Source of the DNA: Poronia punctata
Lineage: Eukaryota > Ascomycota > Sordariomycetes > Xylariales > Xylariaceae
Direction of reading: 5' to 3'
Assembly (NCBI GenBank): GCA_022579005.1
Contig: MU401795.1
Location: 1-30,767 of the forward strand
DNA length: 30,767 nt
The position numbers and the translations under genes are program-made. Numbering within the stretch: position 1 is the stretch's first letter; every line of letters begins with the position of its first letter. Positions 21,000 through 30,767 of the stretch are shown in pieces. A model generated the notes under the pieces. That model was not told where the DNA came from and did no database searches. It was given only the letters and a program-made list of their open reading frames with translations.

Positions 21000-22070
21000 A
21001 ATAGTTTATTTACTAGATTTTCTATGCTTATTTAATATTTTATATTAAAATTAAACTTTGCTAGCTTATCTACTTAGTAAGCAAGCTTTTTTTAAAAGTT
21101 TTGCATTAATAACTTAACTATGCTTTTTAAAGCTATATAATTTATTTATACTATAAATATTTTTTTTAAAGTATTGCTATTAATGCTTATAGCTTTTTAT
21201 AATTATTAAAAGCTTTTGCTACTTTATTGCTTATTTAGTTTTTACGTTTATAAGCTTTTATAATTAATAAGCAACTAGTTTTTATATTTTTTTATAAAGC
21301 TATAATAATATTTTTAACATTATTTTTAATATTTAAATAGCTATTTTAGTAGTAAAAAGTAGTTACTAATATAAAGGCTTTTTTATATTTTTAAATACTT
21401 AATTTGCTTTGAAAGTCTATTTATAAATATAGCTTAGCAAAGTATAACTTTTTAAAATTGCTATAATTAGTATAATAATGTGTATATACTTAGCTATAAG
21501 CTTTTTATAAAAGTTTATAAACTTTAAAAATACTTATATATTATATATTAAAGTTAGTACTTTTTATTTTTAAATAGCAGCAACTTTTTAAAAACTTATT
21601 TTTATTTTTTTAGTTATAATAATAAACTTTAAAAACTTTATTTTAGTTTTAAAAAACTTAAACTTTAATAGCTTTATAAATAGTTAATACTTTATTAATT
21701 GCTTATAAACTAATTAAAAGTGCTTTTTTTTCTTAAACTATAATATTATTTAAATAAACTATATAAATATAATTTACTAGCTTAGCTAATATTTTATATA
21801 TAAGCCTAAAAGGTTGCAAAAGTATTAATTAGTTTAAAAAGTATAACTATATACTTAAAATACTTATATTTTATTTAAAAAGCAGTTTTTTATTTATTAT
21901 AACGTTTAATTTAAATATAATAATAAATATTTTTAAAGTTTAGCTTTAAAAAGACCTTTACTAGCTTTAGCTTATTTATTACTTTTAATATAAAAAATAA
22001 AAAATACTTATTTTTATAATTACTTTATTTTAAGCTTTTATAATTAATATAAAGCTTTATACTTTTAATT
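21000..22070 (-). pseudogene. gypsy-A copy 3 reverse transcriptase and RNase H relic
   Basis: On the minus strand the RT blocks appear in order: LYINYK-type block near 22055-22037, the FKLTNAF-type block at 21838-21819 (here with further changes) and YLNN at 21756-21745 where the catalytic YLDD should be. RNase H ends with AKFNFNIKY at about 21061-21035 followed by an IENLVNKLL stretch, matching the RFDFxIxYxPGxxNxVADALSR end of gypsy RNase H. Asp-to-Asn at the active site and many TAA/TAG codons make it inactive. Confidence 0.8.
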
Positions 22071-24313
22071 TTTTTAGTATAAATAAAATAAAAGCTTTTA
22101 TATTTACTTTTAAGTACTATATACAGCTTATTTAAAAGTTTTTTTTATAATACTTTTTAAGCACTTATTATTAAGCCTTTATAGTAAAATAAATTAAACT
22201 AAATAGTACTTATACTTTTTTTACTAAGTTTATTTTATATATTTTTTTTAATACTAATAACTTTTTTGCTAATAGCTTAAAGTATATATATTAAAACGCT
22301 TTAAAATACTTAAATAAATTAATTTTATTTTTAATGCTAGGCTTATTACTAATTTTAAAAAATAGTAATGTTTTTAAAAAACTAATATTTATACTTATTA
22401 AGTTAGCAACCTATGCTGCTTAACTACTAACTATATTTTTAATAAACTTTTTAAAACTTATTTTTTTAATATTTGCTATAAAACTATTAAATAAAAGCTA
22501 TATTTAATAGTATATTTAACTAACCTATTTTAAGTTATAATATTAAAAGCTTTAATACTTTTTAATTTTTATATATTATATAAAATATTTATTTAAAAGT
22601 CTTTTTAATCTTTTAAATATTAACTATTTAAAAACTAGCTATATAAGCTGCTTAATACTTTATTAGCTTTTTATTTAGTTTTGTTAATAAAAGTAGTAAA
22701 ATATTAATTTTTTATAAGTATTTTTTTAAAGAATTTTATATATAATATTAACTTATACTTTTATATTTATATTTATAATAATCTTTTTTAAGTTTTGTTT
22801 ATTGCTTAAAAAAACTAGTTTATAGGTACTACTTAAAATAGCTTTATAATATTAAATATTTTATAAAACTTTATTAAAGTAACTTAAATATATAAACTTA
22901 CTTTAGCTTAGCTTTTAATTTTTTATTTTTAAAATTTAACTAAGCTGCTTAAATATTTTATACTTAATTTTAACTTATTTTAATAATTTTTGCTTAACTT
23001 TGCTAAACTAGCAATTTAATACTAATAGCTTATTTTTTAAGCAATACTTAGCTATATAGCTTTTTTACTATAGTAATAGTACTTTATAAATTTATTGCTA
23101 GTATATACTAATTTAATTTAGTTTTAATTTATTTATTATTTAAATAAGTTATTAGTTTTTTTTAAACTATTTAAGCGCTTTTAAGTTATTTACTAATTTC
23201 TTTTACTTTAGCAAGCATTTAGTATATTTTTGCTTTTATAGCATTTTATACTTCTTGCTAGCACAATACTAAGTACTTTATTAATTTTTAACTTTATAAT
23301 ATATTATTACTATATTATTAAATAATATATATTGCTTTACTAAAACCTTTTTTAGTTTTTTTAAAGCTTATATTAATAGTTAAAAGCTAGTTAGCTATTA
23401 TTTTCTAGTAATATAGTGCTTTTAAGCTTTTATACTAGTACTTGCTAAAAATCTTTTTTTAAGTTTTTATTTTTTTATTACTAAAGCATATATAACTACT
23501 TTTAAAAAGTTTATTTAAATAGCTTTAAGTTAACGTCTTTTTACTAAATAAACTTTTAAAAGTTATTAAAAGTAGCTTTTGTTTAAGTTATTATAATTTA
23601 ATATATTTAAATAAAAACGCTAATTTATTTAAATATTAAACTTAGCTTATATTAAGGCCTATATAATTTATATTAAATCTTTATAGCTAGTCTTTTACTA
23701 ATTACTATTTTTATAGCTATAATCTAGTTTTAAATTTCTATAACAATAGTTTTTTGCTTTAGCTACTTATAGTTATATATAAAAGCTTTAGCGTTATTTT
23801 TATATTATAGCTTTTTTTGCTTAGCAAAAAGCTAAAGCAACTATATATTTTAGTTTACTATATTAATAATTTAATTTAAAAAATTGTTTTTTAGCCTTTT
23901 AAACTTTTATAAAAACTATTATAGTAAAAGCTTTTATTAAATAAACTATAATATAATAGCAGCTTAAAATAAAAAAAATAGCGTTTATTTTTTTAACTTT
24001 TTTAAAAGTAGCTAGCTATTAGCTAATTATTTATTTTAATAAATAATATATTTTGTTTTAAGTTTTTTAGTTTGCTATTAAGTCTTTTGCTTTTTTTATT
24101 ATATTTATTATTACTTTTTTACTTTTAGCTACTTATAAATTAGGTTAACTATTAGCTAGTTTTTTTAGTTTTTATTGCTTACTTTTAATATTAAGTTTAT
24201 TAAGCTTGTTTATATTATTGCTAGTTATTTGCTTAGCAGTTGTAAGCTATGCTTAGTTTTTAGTTTAAATCTTTTTGCTAAATATTATATTATAACTTAA
24301 AAATATTAAAAAA

Positions 24314-24543
24314 AAGTATAATATTAAAGTAATAAAGTAGTTATAAAGTAATATTGCTAGCAATTTTAAAAACTAAGTATATTAAATAACTTTTATTTAG
24401 TTAGCTAAGTAAGTAACTAAACTAGCTAAAAAAATAAAAAAAGTATAACTAGCAAAGCTTTAGCTATTAATTAGCGTAGCTTTAGCTAATATATAGTTTG
24501 TGCGCAAATAGCTTAGCATATAGGTTCCCTGGCTAGGTGCCTT
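24314..24543 (-). repeat. 5' LTR of gypsy-A copy 3
   Basis: About 230 bp. It keeps more original bases than the other LTRs near its outer end, reading AAGGCACCTAGCCAGGGAAC on the minus strand, so it is the best local guide to the ancestral terminus. It abuts the 3' end of the copia relic. Confidence 0.72.
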
Positions 24544-24569
24544 ATTATATACTTATTATATATAAATAA

Positions 24570-24960
24570 CTTTATAAAATTATTTATTATTATTAAATCT
24601 ATAAGTATATAAACTATTTAAAGCGTTTTATTAATTACTTTTTACTATAATTAGTAATTATATATATTAACGTGCTATAATTTTATTTTTAATATAATAA
24701 TATCTTTATTAACTAAACTAATTATTTATAAATTATTATATTAAATAATAATATGCTTAGTTTTTAAATTAATACTAAGCTTATAAATAAGCTAACTAAT
24801 AAACATAGCTTTTTTATAGCTTAAGCTAGCTTAAAAAGCTTTGCTTTAGTAGTAAAAGCAATAACTATATTTTATTTATTAGCTTACTAGTTAATAAGTT
24901 TTTTTAAAAAAGTTATAATATAAGCTTATAAGCTTTTTACTTAATAATATTATTTATAAA
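24570..24960 (-). pseudogene. copia RNase H relic
   Basis: On the minus strand the stretch at about 24900-24785 reads as a degraded form of the copia RNase H block SW-x-SK-x-Q-x-x-VA-x-STxEAEY: a stop at the Trp position, ANK, stop, NIVIAFTTKAKLFKLA, stop, AIKK. Further on, HVNIYNY at about 24674-24654 matches the RHVDIxxHWLR segment, and VYILIDLII matches the VxTxxMxADxLTK end. The copia pol therefore reaches its natural C-terminus just before the gypsy LTR at 24543. Confidence 0.78.
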
Positions 24961-25059
24961 AAATAAATTGCTAGGTATATTAAGTTTATCTTTATTACTA
25001 TATAATAAAGCAAGGTATTAATTTATATAAAAATAGTTTAATATTTAGTTAGTAGTAGC

Positions 25060-25900
25060 TTAATAAGCTATAAAAGATTATTATTAAATTATAAAAGTTA
25101 GAAAGTAGCAAATATTATATTAAGCTTAGTAATAATTACTATATATAAAAAATTAAATCTTTTATTAATAGTAATAATTCTTTAAGTAGTAGTTTTATTA
25201 TAAAAAAGCAGTTTAATAGATCTTATTAATATAAAAGGCATTTTTTAAAAACTAAGTTACTTAACTTAAATTCTTTTAATATATATAAACTAAAATAGCT
25301 AAATTAAACTTTTTTAATAGTTATAAATAATTTTTACTTTTAAAAACTACTTTAAATTATAGCTTATTAATTAATACTATTTTTTTATTGTTTAATATAT
25401 TAAAAATCTTTAGGCCTTTAAACCTTTTAGTAAATAACTATAAAGTTATTAATATAAATAAATAAAAAGATTTGGTTTTTATATATTAACAAAGCTTATA
25501 AAGTATTAGCTTAAATATAAGCTTTTTAAGTATAAATATAAGCTTTCTTTACTAAAACAGTAGTAATCTTTTAAACTATAAAGCGCTTTAAAAAGCTATA
25601 AAATAAAGCTAAACTTTTTATACTTATAAAGCATTTTTATATATATTTTCTTATAAAGTATTATATTAATAAAAGCATTAACTATATTATTTTATTTTAT
25701 TTTAAAGTTAAACTTAGGTATAATAACTATAAAGGTTTTAAAAATTTGCTTATAAGTATAAAAGCGTATATAGTTGTCTTTTTATATATAAGCTATTAAT
25801 TTTTATATACTATTAAGTAAGCTTTGCTTTTAAAATAAAAGCGCTTTTTAAAAAAAACTTAGAAATATATACTTATATATTATTTAAAATCTATTAATTT
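25060..25900 (-). pseudogene. copia reverse transcriptase relic
   Basis: Diagnostic copia RT block on the minus strand at 25712-25671: FNFKIK, then a TAA at the conserved Gln, then NNIVNAF, matching the consensus W-x-I-x-QMDVKTAFLNG with the block's Asp now Asn. It is followed by YKKIYIKMLYKYKKF (consensus E-x-IYM-x-QPEGF), then KALYSLK at 25589-25569 (consensus KALYGLKQAPR). The YVDD box should follow near 25400 but is not clearly readable. The motif order and spacing identify copia rather than gypsy RT. Confidence 0.8.
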
Positions 25901-26899
25901 TTAGCTATAAAAATAGTAAATGTTTTAAACGCTTATTTAATTATAGCTTTTTAATTAAATCTTTTAAGCTTTTATAAACTTATTTTTTAAAAAGTAGATT
26001 AAAACCTTTTTATAAAAATATAAAAAAAACATAAAAGGTTGTTTTAGTAAATTAAAATATTATGTTATATTTTGTTTTTTAAATATAACTATAATAACTA
26101 TTGTTTATAACTTTTACTTTTTTAAAAGCACTTTTAAAATAATATAAAAAGCATTTTAATGCTATAGCTTTATTAGGTTTGCTTATTAGCATATTATGCT
26201 TGAATTTAAAAGAATATAAGTATTTAATATTAAACATAGCTTTTTAGTATTTTATTTCTTAATTTATTTTAATATAAGCTTATTAGTTTAATTTTAATAG
26301 TTTAGTATAAAGCTTAGCTAAATAAAGCAAAAGATTATTATAATGCTTATAAATAAATAGTATTGCTTAGTTTTAATAAAAGTAAAGCAAAACATTATTT
26401 TAATGCTTATTAAAATTACCCTTTTTAATTGCTATAAGTATTATAGTAAATAAAAGTAAATAAAAAATAAAAAATAAAGTTAAAATTTTAAGTTAATATA
26501 AAAGTAATTAGTTTTATTAAACTTAAAGTTTATTATATTTTTAATATCTTGCTTATTATCTATAGTATTAGTAGTATTTAAAGTATACTTAAAACCTTTT
26601 ATTTTTTCATTTTTTATAAAAGTTAAAGCTATAAAGCTTAGTTTTAAAATTAAATGTTTATTTAAAGAATTAGTAAAGCATTTGTAATTAAGTATTTAAA
26701 GCTTATTCTTTAGGTTTTTAAGCTTTTTATTAAATATTTAGTTTTTATTAAATTTTCTGTTTTTAATATAAAGTATATAATTAATTTAAAAATTTTAAAG
26801 TTTATATATATTAGTTGATTTATAGCTAATAAAGTAACTTATTTAAGCTTTAAAGGTTAATTTTAAAAGCTTCTTTTTCTTTTTTATATTAGTAGTAAA

Positions 26900-27600
26900 G
26901 GTATAAGGTTTGCACTTATAAACTTATAAAGAATTTAAACATAGTTTTTTTAATTTTAATATAGCTATTTTAAGTATTAAAATAAATATAAAAATGTTTA
27001 TATAAAGCTTTTTAATTAAATATATAGCAGCCTTATTAATTTTAACTTATAAGCTTTAAAAAAGCTTTATGCTCGCTTTTATATACTAAGCGCGCTTTTT
27101 AACTATTTAGCTAAACTGCTTAGCAGTGTTATTTTAAGATTAAATATTTAAAGCTAAAATTATAAATATAATAAATCTTTTATTAATAAAATGGTTTTTA
27201 ACTTTATAAAATTATAATAGTTGCTTATTTAACTTAATTATAATACTTTATTTCCTATAAACTACTTTAACTTTTATTATAAATATTTTAAGTATTTTTA
27301 ATATTATGCTTAGTTTAAAGTTTAATAAATAGTAATTAAATAAATGCTTAAAATATTTTTTAATTATAAAAGGTATTTATACTTTACTTTTAATACTTTT
27401 ATTATATAAGTGCTAGTTTATAGCAATGTCTTTAAATAATAATTTAGCTATTTTTTAGTACTTGATTAATTTAGTTTTTAAGCTCTATATATATATATAA
27501 CTTAAGCAATTTATTAATTTAATACTCTAATTTAAAAACATTTTATTTTTTATTTTTTAATAGCTAACTAAGTAATAAATAATGTTGAGTTTTAAATAGC
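26900..27600 (-). pseudogene. copia integrase relic
   Basis: Minus-strand translation at about 27170-27000 matches the end of the copia integrase core: NNTAKQFS (consensus QNGVAERS), VKKRA (the I-x-x-x-ARAM region), IKASIKL followed by a stop-interrupted LW-type block, and KINKAAIYLIK at about 27043-27011 (consensus E-x-x-x-AAYLINRTP). Upstream, to about 27600, a Lys-rich frame with TAA/TAG interruptions fits the rest of the DDE core but the catalytic residues cannot be named. The enzyme would have joined element cDNA to host DNA. Confidence 0.75.
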
Positions 27601-27628
27601 TAAGTTAAAAAGGCTATTAAAATATAAA

Positions 27629-27856
27629 AGGGCACCTACTTATAAAACCTACTAGCTGCGCTATTAGTGCACAGACTATATATAGGCTAAACCTATACTA
27701 ACTATTAGCTGTACTTTAGCTAGTTATATTTTTTTATTTTTTACCTAGCCTGGTTACTTATTTATTTAATTAAATAAAAGTTATTTACTATACTTAGTTT
27801 TTATAATTGCTAGCAATATTACTTTATAATTACTTTATTGCTTTAACTTTTATACT
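27629..27856 (+). repeat. 5' LTR of gypsy-A copy 4
   Basis: About 228 bp, homologous to the other four gypsy-A LTRs. Slightly better preserved than most, with GGCACCTACTTATAAAACC at the outer end and TGCACAG near 27668. Confidence 0.72.
27677..27690 (+). promoter_or_regulatory. Candidate LTR TATA box
   Basis: TATATATAGG, about 50 bases into the LTR, is followed by a GCTAAACC stretch and is conserved as ACTATATATA or a close variant at the same place in the other gypsy-A LTRs. It would serve RNA polymerase II initiation within the LTR. In such A/T-rich DNA the match alone is weak; its conserved position is the support. Confidence 0.35.
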
Positions 27857-29640
27857 TTTTTATTTTTATATTTTTAAGTTATAATATAATATTTAGCAAA
27901 AAGATTTAAACTAAAAACTAAGCATAGTTTATAATTAGTAAGTAAATAATTAGCAACAATATAAACAAGCTTAATAAACCTAATACTAAAGATAAGCAAT
28001 AAAAATTAAAAAAACTAGCTAATAGTTAAGTTAAATTTATAAATAGCTAAAAATAAAAAAGCTATAATATATATAAAAAAAAGCAAAAGGCTTAATAGCA
28101 AACTAAAAGACTTAAAATAAAAAGTGCTGCTTAATAAAGTAGTTAACTAGCTACTAAGCAGCAACTTATAAAAGGGTTAAAAATTTAAAAAGTACTTTTT
28201 TTGCTTTAAACTATTAATATATAAAAGCTATTATAATAAAAACTAGCTTTTATAAAAGTTTAAAACGCTAAAGGAATAATTTTGTAAATTAAATTATTAA
28301 TATAATAAACTAAAATATGCAGTTACTCTAGCTAATTACTAAGCCAAAAAAGCTATAATATAAAAATAATGCTAAAGCTTTTATATATAACTATAAATAG
28401 CTAAAATAAAATACTATTGCTATAAAAATTAAAAACTAAATTATAGCTATAAAAAAAGGCATTAGTAAAAGACTAGCTATAAAGATTTAATATAAATTAT
28501 ATAGGCCTTAATATAAGCTAAGTTTAATATTTAAACAAATTAGCATTTTTATTAAAATATATTAAAATATAATAACTTAAAAAAAAGCTACTTTTAATAA
28601 CTTTTAAAAGTCTATTTAGTAAAAAGACGTTAACTTAAAGCTATTTAAGCAAACTTTTAAACTTAATTATATAAGCTTTGATAATAATAAAAGAAAAATT
28701 TAAAAGATTTCTTTTTTTGTAAGCAAGTATTAATATAAAAGCTTAAAAGCGCTGTATTATTAAAGATTAATAGCTAACTAGCTTTTAATTATTAATATAA
28801 ACTTTGAAAAAACTAAAAAAAGTTTTAATAAAGTAGTATATATTACTTAGTAATATAGTAATTATATATTATAAAGTTAAAAAATAATAAAATACTTAGT
28901 ACTATGCTAATAAAAAGTATAAACTATTATAAAAGCAAAAATATGCTAAATGCTTATTAAAGTAAAAATAGTTAGTAAATAACTTAAAAGCACTTAAATA
29001 GTTTTAAAAAAAACTAATAACTTACTTAAACAACAAATAAATTAAAATTAAAGCAAATTATTACGTACTAATAATAGCTTAATAAAATAGTATTGCTATA
29101 ATAAAAAAGCTTATATAGCTAAGCACTATTTAAAAAATAAGCTATTAGCGTTAAATTACTAATTAAGCAAAGTTAAGTAAAGATTATTTAACTAGCTTAA
29201 AAAAAAGTATAAATTATTTAAACAATGTAGTTAAACTTTAAAAATAAAAGTTAAAAGCTAAGCTAAAATAAAATAATATATTTAATTTATTTTAATAAAG
29301 TTTTATAAATCGTTTAGTATTATAAACCTATTTTAAGTAGCAGATATAGTTTTTTTAAGCAGTAAGCAAAAGCTAAAAAAGTTATTATAAATATAAATAT
29401 AAAAGCTTAAGTTAATATTATATATAAAAACTTTTAAAAAAGCACTTAAAAAAAGAAAATATTTTATTACTTTTATTAATAAAACTAAATAAAAAGCTAA
29501 TAAAGTACTAAGTACTTTATATAGCTAGTTTTTAAATAGTTAATATATAAAAGATTAAAAAGACTTTTAAGCAAATATTTTATATAATATATAAAAAGTA
29601 AAAAGCACTAAAGCTTTTATTTTATTTATACTAAAAAAAC

Positions 29641-30767
29641 AAAACTATAAAGCTTTATATTAATTATAAAAAGCTAAATAAAGTAACTATAAAAAATAAG
29701 TACTTTTTATTATTTATATTAAAAGTAATAAATAAGTTAAAGTTAGTAAAGGTTTTTTTAAAGCTAAACCTTTATAATGCTTAGTATTATATTTAAATTA
29801 AGCGTAGTAATAAGTAAAAAACTGCTTTTTAAATAAAATATAGGCATTTTAAGTATATAGTTATACTTTTTAAATTAACTAATGCTTTTACAACCTTTTA
29901 AGGCTATTTATATAAAGTACTAGCTAAGCTAGTAAATTATACTTATATAGTTTATTTAAATAATATTATAATTTTTTTAAAAACTAAAAGAAAATATAAA
30001 AAGCACTTTTAATTAGTTTATAAGCAGTTAGCAAAATATTAATTATTTATTAAGCTATTAAAGTATAGGTTTTTAAAATAAAAATAAAGTTTTTAAAGTT
30101 TATTATTATAATTAAAAAAATAAAAATAAATTTTTAAAAGGTAGTTACTATTAAAAAGTTAAAAGTACTAGCTTTAATATATAATATATAAGTGTTTTTA
30201 AAGTTTATAAACTTTTATAAAAAGTTTATAGCTAAGTAAATAAATATTATAAAGCTAATTATAGTAATTTTAAAAGGTTATATTTTATAAAGCTATGTTT
30301 TTTAGTAAACTTTAAAAGTAAATTAAGCGTTTAAAAATATAAAAAAAGCTTTTATTTTAATACCTACTTTTTTTTACTAAAATAGCTATTTAAATATAAA
30401 TATAAAAATAAATATATTAACAAAGAAATATTAAAAATATTATTATAGCTTTATAAAAAATATAAAAGCTAGTTGCTTACTAGTTATAAAAGCTTATAAA
30501 TTTAAAAACTAAGTAAATAATAAGCTAGCAAAACCTTTTAATAATAATAAAAAGCTTTAAACACTAATAATAATACTTTAAAAAAAGATTTTTATAAGAT
30601 AAATAAATTATATAGCTTTAAAAAGCATAGTTAACTTACTAGCGCAAAACTTTTAAAAAAAGCTTGCTTATTAAGTATATAAGCTAATATAGTTTAATTT
30701 TAATATAAAATATTAATTAAATATATTAAACTTAGTAAATAAACTATTAAAAAAGCTAGATTATATA
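29641..30767 (+). pseudogene. gypsy-A copy 4 reverse transcriptase / RNase H relic
   Basis: This is the most legible RT in the window. From 29653 one plus-strand frame gives LYINYKKLNKVTIKNKYF (gypsy consensus DYRxLNxxTxKNRYPLP), then a VFLKLNLYNA stretch (FxKLDLRSAY), KTAF (WKTAF), YIVILFKLTNAF from about 29854 (LVMPFGLTNAPATF; FKLTNAF at 29869-29889), and YLNN at 29953-29964 (catalytic YLDD), followed by IIIFLKTKRKY (DILIFSxTxEEH). Stops within it sit at Gln positions, for example in the place of the Q of ATFQ. Both active-site Asp codons are now AAT. The downstream part corresponds to the connection and RNase H and ends at the window edge. Confidence 0.88.

Larger units (their letters stand above)
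16884..24543 (-). mobile_element. gypsy-A copy 3: full-length Ty3/gypsy chromovirus, about 7.66 kb, RIP-inactivated
   Basis: Two LTRs in the same orientation, 24314-24543 (5') and 16884-17112 (3'), bracket an internal region that on the minus strand reads gag-equivalent, RT (about 22070-21700), RNase H (to about 21000), integrase (about 20900-19420) and chromodomain (about 19200-19085). This order defines a Ty3/gypsy chromovirus. A run of purines on the element strand (complement of 17122-17132) lies next to the 3' LTR, where a polypurine tract belongs. About 1.9 kb separates the chromodomain from the 3' LTR, longer than usual, and may contain an extra frame or a nested insert. Target-site duplications are not clear. 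All frames are destroyed by RIP. Confidence 0.75.
24555..27620 (-). mobile_element. Ty1/copia pol relic between two inverted gypsy-A copies
   Basis: Read on the minus strand, this 3.07-kb segment contains copia pol in the copia order: integrase, then RT, then RNase H, the reverse of gypsy where integrase is last. It starts within or before the integrase core near 27600 and ends with the RNase H C-terminus near 24600. Gag, protease and both LTRs are absent. Its ends coincide with the 5' LTR starts of gypsy-A copy 3 (24543) and copy 4 (27629), so gypsy insertions or rearrangement cut it on both sides. Stops are of RIP type throughout. Confidence 0.8.
27629..30767 (+). mobile_element. gypsy-A copy 4: 5' part, plus strand, truncated by window edge
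   Basis: An LTR at 27629-27856 is followed by the gag-equivalent region (to about 29200), a linker, RT (29641-30010) and the connection/RNase H running off the right edge. It is the inverted counterpart of copy 1: window positions 1 and 30767 lie at almost the same element coordinate. Relative to copies 1 and 3 it lacks about 455 bp at 29611-29618, where copy 3 has two AAAGCTTTT-type sites (near 22091 and 22545) bracketing the extra DNA. RIP stops abound. Confidence 0.85.

Noticed and set aside
1..30767. Organellar, Plasmodium-like or AT-rich bacterial origin suggested by the extreme A+T
   Set aside because: No organellar genes, tRNAs or rRNAs; no long open frames of the kind AT-rich protists or bacteria keep; and the decay pattern (stops at Gln/Trp codons, CpA/TpG loss, relic chromovirus and copia elements) fits fungal RIP.
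1..30767. Short ATG-initiated open frames on both strands
   Set aside because: None exceeds what chance gives in this composition or matches a known protein, and most overlap retroelement relics in another frame.

Overview
This window is a retrotransposon graveyard from the genome of a filamentous fungus, most likely a Pezizomycotina ascomycete. The DNA is about four fifths A+T by eye and carries the signature of repeat-induced point mutation (RIP). TpA is very common. CpA and TpG are almost gone except inside GCA and TGC. Every retroelement reading frame is broken by many TAA/TAG codons at former Gln/Trp positions, and catalytic Asp codons have become Asn codons. I found no intact protein-coding gene, tRNA, rRNA or CRISPR array. 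Such AT-rich, TE-only blocks are typical of AT isochores or of the pericentromeric regions of RIP-active fungi; the window alone cannot say which.

One Ty3/gypsy chromovirus family (here 'gypsy-A', LTR about 230 bp) supplies most of the sequence. Copy 1 (1-3625, minus) runs from the 5' LTR into RNase H at the left window edge. Copy 2 (about 13664-15320, minus) is an RNase H-integrase fragment. A plus-strand 5' LTR plus gag fragment lies at 15333-about 16872. Copy 3 (16884-24543, minus) looks complete: 3' LTR, integrase with chromodomain, RNase H, RT, gag region, 5' LTR. Copy 4 (27629-30767, plus) runs from the 5' LTR into RNase H at the right window edge. Positions 1 and 30767 fall at nearly the same element coordinate in opposite orientation, so the window is bounded by inverted copies.

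Between copies 3 and 4 sits a minus-strand Ty1/copia pol relic (about 24555-27620) with recognisable integrase, RT and RNase H. At 4900-6350 is the RT/RNase H of a second, different Ty3/gypsy family on the plus strand. The rest of 3626-13663 is RIP-degraded DNA that I could mostly not assign. It holds an 18-bp in-frame minisatellite (9024-9159), a 95-N gap (11680-11774) abutting an 8-bp tandem array (11775-11881), and an Asn-rich gag-like frame near 12730-12850.

A short stretch at about 8010-8480 stands out because it keeps ordinary CpA/TpG and a higher G+C. It looks like unique DNA that escaped RIP. No new biological system is evident. The most informative features are the mutational fossil record, the nested and inverted element architecture, and the few non-mutated islands.
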